A DNA stretch of 12,053 bases, taken from contig CAZKUN010000269.1 in assembly GCA_964555935.1 (NCBI GenBank), positions 1 to 12,053 on the forward strand, read 5' to 3'. Made by a program: the position numbers and the translations under genes. Below, piece after piece: positions 7,111 to 12,053 of this stretch. Under the pieces are notes generated by a model. It was not told the DNA's origin. It did not search any database and worked only from the letters and a program-made list of their open reading frames with translations. Each line of letters begins with the position of its first letter. Position 1 is the stretch's first letter. Source of the stretch: CAZKUN01 sp964555935. Lineage in GTDB: Bacteria; Armatimonadota; Zipacnadia; Zipacnadales; VGFC01.

Positions 7111-7149
7111 GCGCCCGACGAAGGACGCGCCCGCCTCCTCGGCCAATTG

Positions 7150-7196
7150 GTTATCCACGCTCGCAACGTGCCTCAGGCACTCGATCGGGGGATAAC
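7150..7196 (+). promoter_or_regulatory. Nested inverted repeats that could hide the ribosome binding site of the secreted operon
   Basis: GTTATCC at 7150-7156 is the exact reverse complement of GGATAAC at 7190-7196. Inside it, GTGCCT at 7168-7173 and AGGCAC at 7175-7180 form a second perfect inverted repeat around one base. The outer right arm overlaps the purine run GGGGGA just before the GTG start at 7202. The inner repeat could equally be a small operator. No clear -35/-10 pair is visible in the 91-base gap. Confidence 0.4.
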
Positions 7197-7201
7197 GCAC
7201 C

Positions 7202-9970
7202 GTGACACGGACCCACGCGTTCGCCGCCGCGCTTGCACTCCTGTGTGGCTTCGCCTCCGCCGACATCACCATTGAGAGTTCGCGCGCCAAACTCATCATC
7301 AATGACGACGCGACTTGGGGATCGCTCGTTGACCTGGCGACGAATCGCCAGTGTCTGGTGGTCGATGCCAAGTTCCCCATCGCCGTGATCACCGTCGATG
7401 GCAAGCACCACGCGGCGACAGCCGCCGCGCGAGACGACGCGTCGCTCGCCCTCACCTTCGACGGCACCGACACGCAGCTCACCTACACGCTGGACATCAC
7501 CGACGACTGGGTACGCTTCCGCCTCGATTCCGTCGACGGCTCCCGCCCCACATCGGTCGATCTGCTCCAAGTGCCGATTGGAATCACCAAGAACGTGGGA
7601 ACGCGGCTCAACGCCGGCTGGGACGATCAGACAGTCGTCTGTCTCATGGCCGCGAGCACGCAGACCGACTGTCGCGTCCGTGGCGGCAAGCCGCGCTATC
7701 TCAACGCCGCCGCGCAGGATGCCCCCGGACCGAAGCTGGAGGGTTCGGCTGCCGCGCTGATCGTCTGCCCCACCCCCGAATTCAAGCCTATTGCTCGCAA
7801 GGCTTCCCACGCATTCGGCCTGCTCACGAACGAGGACGCTGACGGCAGGCCCGTCAAGGACACCGACCTCACGCGCGGCTCGTACTGGTTCCTGACCGTC
7901 GGCGAGGACGATGTCGATGAGGTCATCGAATACTGCAACAAGACCGGCATCAAGCAGGTCATGATGAACTCAGGGTCGTGGTGCAAGTCCGTCGGGCATT
8001 ACACCTTCCACGAATCGCGCTACCCCAACGGCATCGAGGGCCTCAAGACCGTCGTCGGCAAGTTTCACGAGAATGGCGTCCTCGTCGGCATGCATACCTT
8101 CGTCTCGAAGATCTCGAAGATCGACGAGTACGTCTCTCCCCTCCCGGACCCGCGATTCTGGACAGACAGGGAGATGGCCCTCGCCGCCGACATCACCGGC
8201 GCTCAGACCGAGATTCCCACCGCGTCCGACCTCCGCGAGTGGGCCGGGTCACCCGTCGCCAAGCAGACGCGCTGGGAGGGCGGCGTCGCCAAGCATCAGG
8301 AGGTCATCATCGGCGACGAGATCGTGCAGTACGAGTCGATCGGCCCTGAGGGCGAGTGGAACACGTTCATCCACTGCAAGCGCGGCGCGTGGGGCACGAC
8401 GGCCGCCGCCCATCCCGCGGGCGAGGCCGGTCGCCACTATGGCGTCGATGGCTGCATCAACGGGTACATCATCGACCAGGAAACCGACCTCATGGACGAG
8501 GTCGCTGATCGCATCGCGGGGATCTTCAACTACTGCGGCTTCGACATGGTGTACTTCGACGGCGGCGAGGATGTCGACCGGCGGCGCTTCAACCACTACG
8601 TCTCAAACTTCCAGTCGCAGGCCGTGAGCCGCTTCAGCAAGCGCCCGATCATCCATATGGGCACCATCATGACGCACCTGCTCTGGCACTCATTCGCCCG
8701 CAGCTCAACCGTCGACACCTACCTCAACACGCTAAACGGTGCGGTGATCTCGGGCGCTCCGGTCGAGGACTGGCCCACGGTCAAGGAGCACATCGACAAG
8801 TCAGTTCGCTACATGCTCTCCGTCCGCGCCGACATGATGCCCGGCGAACTCGGCTGGTTCGGCATCTGGCCGAAGGGCAAGAACACCGACGGTCTTCAGC
8901 TCGACGAGGCCGAATATCTGTTCTGCAAATCGCTCGGATATGATGTCCCTGTTTCGCTCCAGACCAGCATCGCGCAGATGGAGTCTCACCCGCTCACGCC
9001 CGAAATCCTCAACATGGTCGCGCGGTACGAATCGCTCCGCATGGCGAACGCCGTGCCGGCCGATACCGGCGCCGCGCTGCAGGAGATGGGCGCCAATTTC
9101 ATCATGCTCAATCATAGCGACGAACCCACGTTCGCCCGCGTCGATGAGGTCTCGCTCGTTGGAGGCGACCACGATGTCCGCGCCTTCGTCGGGCCGCTCG
9201 ACGGTGGGAGTGTCGCGACACTTTGGCACTATGCCCGTGACGCTCAGGTGTTGCTCGACCTTGATCCCGACGACGTCCAGCTCTTCACGTTCAATGGCGA
9301 CCGCGCCGACTTGCAGGTCGAGGATGGCAAGCCGCTCATACTCGCCGACTCGACCCGCACGGCGTTGGTCTGCCCCGAGCTGTCCGTCGATGAACTCCGC
9401 GCGGGCCTCGAAAAGGCCACCGTCCGCCCCCGCCCCACCGAGATGATCTTCGTCCGCGCAACCGACTACACGAACATGACGGGCGAGATGGCGAAGGGCA
9501 CGGATGTCGGAGTCGAGGAGCCGGATGCGCTGGGCGAAGTCGTCGTCTGTGCCGGCGCGCCGGACCGCGTCGATCCGCCCGACTGGTATGCCGAGTACAC
9601 GGTCGAGATTCCTCGCGCCGGGCGCTGGGCCGTCTGGGCGCGCGTGCGCTACCCGCGCGGCGGCGATGACTCATTCGGCATCGTCTTGCCCGGCGATGAG
9701 GTGACGCTCAGCGGCGCTCAAGTCATCGGCAACTGCGGCGTCAACGAGGGCAAGTGGCATTGGACCGGGCGCGGCTACGGGACGACAGCGGAGCCGCCGG
9801 GAGAGCCGGTGATCTTCAAGCTCGAGCCCGGACCGTTCACCTTCCGCATCTACCCGCGCGAGGGGTCAGGAAGCGTCTCCGGCAACCCGCGCATAGATGC
9901 CATCTGCCTCACCGATGACGCCACTGTCGTGCCGACAGACGAGCTTGCCCGCGAACGCCTCGGCAACTGA
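7202..9970 (+). CDS. Secreted putative glycoside hydrolase with C-terminal carbohydrate-binding-like domain
   Basis: A signal peptide is clear: MTRTH, a hydrophobic stretch rich in Ala and Leu, and FASA with cleavage after A20. Residues about 21-210 look like a beta-rich N-domain. About 230-640 resembles a hydrolase barrel: repeated strand/helix blocks with Trp, His and acidic residues, including MMNSGSWCKSVGHY, VGMHTFVSK and MVYFDGGEDVDRRRF, where D453 and E456 are candidate catalytic residues. Residues about 358-414 interrupt it with a compact insert containing IIGDEIVQYE and CKRGAWGTTAAAHPAG. A beta-sandwich at about 747-910 (YTVEIPRAGRWAVWARVRYP, then IDAICLTDD) is of the galactose-binding/CBM kind seen in secreted glycan-active proteins. 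I do not recognise a numbered GH family; an alpha-galactosidase-like clan is possible. GTG 7202 is the only start giving a proper signal peptide. The next gene starts 11 bases after the stop. Substrate unknown. Confidence 0.75.
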   Translation: MTRTHAFAAALALLCGFASADITIESSRAKLIINDDATWGSLVDLATNRQCLVVDAKFPIAVITVDGKHHAATAAARDDASLALTFDGTDTQLTYTLDITDDWVRFRLDSVDGSRPTSVDLLQVPIGITKNVGTRLNAGWDDQTVVCLMAASTQTDCRVRGGKPRYLNAAAQDAPGPKLEGSAAALIVCPTPEFKPIARKASHAFGLLTNEDADGRPVKDTDLTRGSYWFLTVGEDDVDEVIEYCNKTGIKQVMMNSGSWCKSVGHYTFHESRYPNGIEGLKTVVGKFHENGVLVGMHTFVSKISKIDEYVSPLPDPRFWTDREMALAADITGAQTEIPTASDLREWAGSPVAKQTRWEGGVAKHQEVIIGDEIVQYESIGPEGEWNTFIHCKRGAWGTTAAAHPAGEAGRHYGVDGCINGYIIDQETDLMDEVADRIAGIFNYCGFDMVYFDGGEDVDRRRFNHYVSNFQSQAVSRFSKRPIIHMGTIMTHLLWHSFARSSTVDTYLNTLNGAVISGAPVEDWPTVKEHIDKSVRYMLSVRADMMPGELGWFGIWPKGKNTDGLQLDEAEYLFCKSLGYDVPVSLQTSIAQMESHPLTPEILNMVARYESLRMANAVPADTGAALQEMGANFIMLNHSDEPTFARVDEVSLVGGDHDVRAFVGPLDGGSVATLWHYARDAQVLLDLDPDDVQLFTFNGDRADLQVEDGKPLILADSTRTALVCPELSVDELRAGLEKATVRPRPTEMIFVRATDYTNMTGEMAKGTDVGVEEPDALGEVVVCAGAPDRVDPPDWYAEYTVEIPRAGRWAVWARVRYPRGGDDSFGIVLPGDEVTLSGAQVIGNCGVNEGKWHWTGRGYGTTAEPPGEPVIFKLEPGPFTFRIYPREGSGSVSGNPRIDAICLTDDATVVPTDELARERLGN

Positions 9971-9981
9971 AGGGTGCAGCC

Positions 9982-11937
9982 ATGCGATGGGCCATCCCGT
10001 TAGCACTGGTGACAGCCGCCGTTTGCGCTGATGACGTTGCGCTCACTCCCCTCGAGGACTTCGAGGACGTCGCCCCTTGGGTGAAGGGCGATCCCAACAC
10101 CGACCTCACGCAGAAAGAGGTCGCCATCGCGCCGAGTACCGGTCGCGTTCACGAGGGCAAGCAGTCGCTCGCCTTCATGGTCCGCGTCGATTGGACGCCC
10201 AAGCCCGGCGAGGAATACCCCAAGGGCTGGCCGATGGTCGGGCGTGACTTCGAGGAACCCCAGGATTGGTCCGCCTTCGACGAGGTCCGCTTCTGGCTCT
10301 TCACCGACACGAAGGCCACGATCCCCACCGACCGCGCGCTGCGCTGCGGTTTCGGCATCGGCGGCGAGGCCGTCGGCGACGACGACTGGTACACGATCCC
10401 CGGCATCAAGCCTCACAAGTGGCAGTCCATCTCCGTGCCGCTCGACCCACGCCGCGACTGGAGCCAGGTCACCAACATCCGGTTCTACGTGGCCGAGCAG
10501 TGGTATCAGGACGGCGATCGGATCGATTTCTACATCGATGACATGCAACTCGGCGCGCACCTCACGCCGCGCATCCACGAGTTGACCGCGACCTCGCGGA
10601 TCTACCCTCGCGGAGAGATGCTCAGCATCCGTGGGTGGATCTCGGGCCCGTTCGAGGACACGTTACTCTACGTCTACCCACATGTGCCGGGCGTTCTCGC
10701 CACGGAACACGCGGTCCCGATGTCGTCCCGAGAGATCTCCATGGACCTACTGGGAGACCGGGCGCTGGGCACCGAGGAGATCGAGGTCGCCGTGATGGGC
10801 GAAGGCCCTGGAGCATTCGACACGCGGACCGTCTTCGCGCGTAGTCTTGCGGCCGGTAAACGTAGCTACCTCTCGCTCATCAGCTTCTACAATCCGACGC
10901 TGTTTGATGCCACGGCCGAGGGCCTCGCGGTCCTCAACGATTCCGCCTACGAGGCTGTGGCGATCCGCTTCTGGGGCGGATACGATACCGACCCCGTCCC
11001 CGCGTACGATAAACTGAAGCCTGATCTCGAGCGCGTCCGCGAGTCTGTCGATATCGACATCTGGCCGTGGGTCTTCTCTAACCGCATCGTCGGGCGCGCC
11101 GAGGATGCGACGGGACACAGCACGATCGCCGAAGACTGGGCGCCGGAGTATTTCGAGCGCATCCGCACGCTCGACATCGACGACGAGGCAGGGGCGCTGT
11201 CCGACTTGCTGACCCAGTGGCGCCACGCCGTCCGCGCGGCGAGGGAGTGGGGATCGCCAGGCATCGTTCTCGATCTTGAGACCTACAACAACTACAAGGC
11301 ATACCAGATCGCCTACGTCGCAGAGCGCCGCGGCGAGAGCGCCAGACGCGTCATCGCGAAGTGCGAATCGATCGGCGCCGACCTCGCGCGCATCTGCGAG
11401 GAGGAGTACCCCGAGTGCATCGTCTGGAGCCTGTTCAGCCACCTGGAGCGTGGCGTTCATCTGCCCGGGGTTAAGACCAGTGTCTACTCGACGGCGGGCC
11501 ACATCACGCTCGGGTTCCTGAAGTACGCCGACAAGCACGGCGTGCCGTGCAAGTACCTCTGCGGCGGCGAGGTGACGCCCGGCTACTACAACCCAAACGT
11601 GGAGCAACTCAAGAAGCGGATCGCCGACCGCGACGCGACGATGGCTGAACTCCTCGGGCGCTTCCCGGACCACTTCCGGCTCGCCGGTACCATCTCGCCC
11701 TACCACGACCACGCGATCCTGACGTGGTGGATCAAAGACCAAGCTGGCGACGATCCCCAGCTTAAGACCATTGAGGACTTCCAGCCCATGTTCCGGACGC
11801 TGTTCGACGCCTACGACTGGGTTTGGATCTACGCGTCCAGCGCCGCCGACACTCAGCCGTACAATCCGACCAATAGCGCGCGCTACAGCGCAGTGCTCAA
11901 CGCGGCGCTCGACGAATCCGCCGGCGAGACCAACTAG
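9982..11937 (+). CDS. Secreted protein with N-terminal carbohydrate-binding-like domain and putative hydrolase barrel
   Basis: The 651-residue product starts with a signal peptide (MRWAIPLALVTAAVCA, cleavage after A16). Residues about 22-190 form a CBM-like beta-sandwich: LEDFEDVAPW, RVHEGKQSLAF, DWSAFDEVRFWLF, WQSISVPLDPRRDWS and a closing DRIDFYIDDMQLG. A second beta region follows at about 195-290. From about 295 the pattern changes to alternating strands and helices consistent with a TIM barrel: DIWPWVFSNRIVGRA, SPGIVLDLETYNNY with D431 and E433 as candidate acidic catalytic residues, CIVWSLFSHLERG, YLCGGEVTPGYYNP, and DWVWIYASS near the C-terminus. I cannot name the family. AAGGG at 9970-9974 supports ATG 9982, 11 bases after the previous stop, so the gene is very likely cotranscribed with its neighbours. 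A role in breaking an external glycan is inferred from export, architecture and context. Confidence 0.75.
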   Translation: MRWAIPLALVTAAVCADDVALTPLEDFEDVAPWVKGDPNTDLTQKEVAIAPSTGRVHEGKQSLAFMVRVDWTPKPGEEYPKGWPMVGRDFEEPQDWSAFDEVRFWLFTDTKATIPTDRALRCGFGIGGEAVGDDDWYTIPGIKPHKWQSISVPLDPRRDWSQVTNIRFYVAEQWYQDGDRIDFYIDDMQLGAHLTPRIHELTATSRIYPRGEMLSIRGWISGPFEDTLLYVYPHVPGVLATEHAVPMSSREISMDLLGDRALGTEEIEVAVMGEGPGAFDTRTVFARSLAAGKRSYLSLISFYNPTLFDATAEGLAVLNDSAYEAVAIRFWGGYDTDPVPAYDKLKPDLERVRESVDIDIWPWVFSNRIVGRAEDATGHSTIAEDWAPEYFERIRTLDIDDEAGALSDLLTQWRHAVRAAREWGSPGIVLDLETYNNYKAYQIAYVAERRGESARRVIAKCESIGADLARICEEEYPECIVWSLFSHLERGVHLPGVKTSVYSTAGHITLGFLKYADKHGVPCKYLCGGEVTPGYYNPNVEQLKKRIADRDATMAELLGRFPDHFRLAGTISPYHDHAILTWWIKDQAGDDPQLKTIEDFQPMFRTLFDAYDWVWIYASSAADTQPYNPTNSARYSAVLNAALDESAGETN

Positions 11938-11949
11938 CGGAGGCACGCG

Positions 11950-12053
11950 ATGACATCCACTCGCATCTGTTCCGGTATCGTCTTCCTGTCCATGACCGCC
12001 TGCGCTTCCCCGCAAACGCTCACCATCGCGAAGAAGGGCAAGAGCCCCTATCG
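11950..12053 (+). CDS. N-terminus of an exported protein, possibly DUF4838/alpha-glucuronidase-N type (cut by window end)
   Basis: Only 34 codons are in the window. The start is well supported: GGAGG at 11939-11943, six bases before the ATG, 12 bases after the preceding stop. The protein begins with a basic residue and a hydrophobic stretch, ICSGIVFLSMTACA, that reads as a signal peptide. MTAC is close to a lipobox, so it may be a lipoprotein. The mature part opens LTIAKKGKSPYR, which resembles the first strand of DUF4838 and GH20/GH67-type N-domains (TIVxxGKSxYxI). That would fit a third glycan-degrading protein in this operon. The short length keeps the family call tentative; the existence of the gene is fairly sure. 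Confidence 0.6.
   Translation, partial: MTSTRICSGIVFLSMTACASPQTLTIAKKGKSPY

Noticed and set aside
7202..7264. Lipoprotein signal in the 922-residue protein (ALLCG)
   Set aside because: The residue before Cys is Leu, not Gly/Ala/Ser, and a good signal peptidase I site FASA follows, so ordinary export is preferred.
8103..8121. Tandem 9-base duplication (SKISKI)
   Set aside because: Two copies only, inside a continuous coding frame; chance or small slippage, with no sign of a functional repeat.
10747..12015. Long reverse-strand open frame (422 codons) opposite the 651-residue gene
   Set aside because: It lies wholly opposite a gene with a signal peptide, good ribosome binding site and tight spacing. 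Its translation is compositionally odd with no domain pattern. Long antisense frames are expected in GC-rich coding DNA.
1..12053. tRNA, rRNA, CRISPR array, insertion sequence, phage or defence genes
   Set aside because: I looked on both strands and saw no cloverleaf, direct-repeat array, transposase or integrase motif, or defence domain.

Overview
The window is GC-rich, densely coded DNA from an unidentified free-living bacterium. Every gene I can support lies on the + strand. Short gaps, purine-rich ribosome binding sites and signal peptides on the right-hand genes all fit a bacterium. The mix of a GH57 branching enzyme, a GAF sensor kinase and large secreted proteins of unfamiliar glycoside-hydrolase type recalls poorly sampled groups such as Armatimonadota, Planctomycetota, Lentisphaerota or Hydrogenedentota. 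That placement is an impression, not a measurement.

Left part (1-7110), storage glucan metabolism. In order: a GH57-type 1,4-alpha-glucan branching enzyme cut at its 5' side, a GalT-family nucleotidylyltransferase, a PAS/GAF sensor histidine kinase, the C-terminal part of glycogen synthase GlgA, a phosphoglucomutase/phosphomannomutase, and a stand-alone 87-residue CBM48-type glycogen-binding domain. Together they cover sugar phosphate interconversion, sugar nucleotide handling, chain elongation, branching and glucan binding.

This left part carries several lesions. An in-frame TAG lies six bases before the first usable ATG of the branching enzyme, inside a conserved region. The kinase frame is broken near 3731. 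Kinase sequence then runs directly into the middle of GlgA near 3897-3908, so the kinase ATPase domain and roughly the first 165 residues of GlgA are missing. The mutase has a strong Shine-Dalgarno placed for an ATC codon. Either this locus is decaying or rearranged, or the assembly is faulty here. Sequence alone cannot decide.

Right part (7202-12053), a secreted module. Two intact exported proteins (922 and 651 residues) and the start of a third follow each other with gaps of 11 and 12 bases, so they look like one operon. The first two have beta-sandwich carbohydrate-binding-like regions and regions that look like TIM-barrel hydrolases. I cannot assign them to a numbered family. The third starts like DUF4838/alpha-glucuronidase N-domain proteins. 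The module probably attacks an external glycan.

Non-coding DNA is small. The two gaps worth reading are 6692-6846, which holds a series of inverted repeats ending at a ribosome binding site, and 7111-7201, where nested inverted repeats could hide the ribosome binding site of the secreted operon. I found no tRNA, rRNA, CRISPR array, insertion sequence or integrase.
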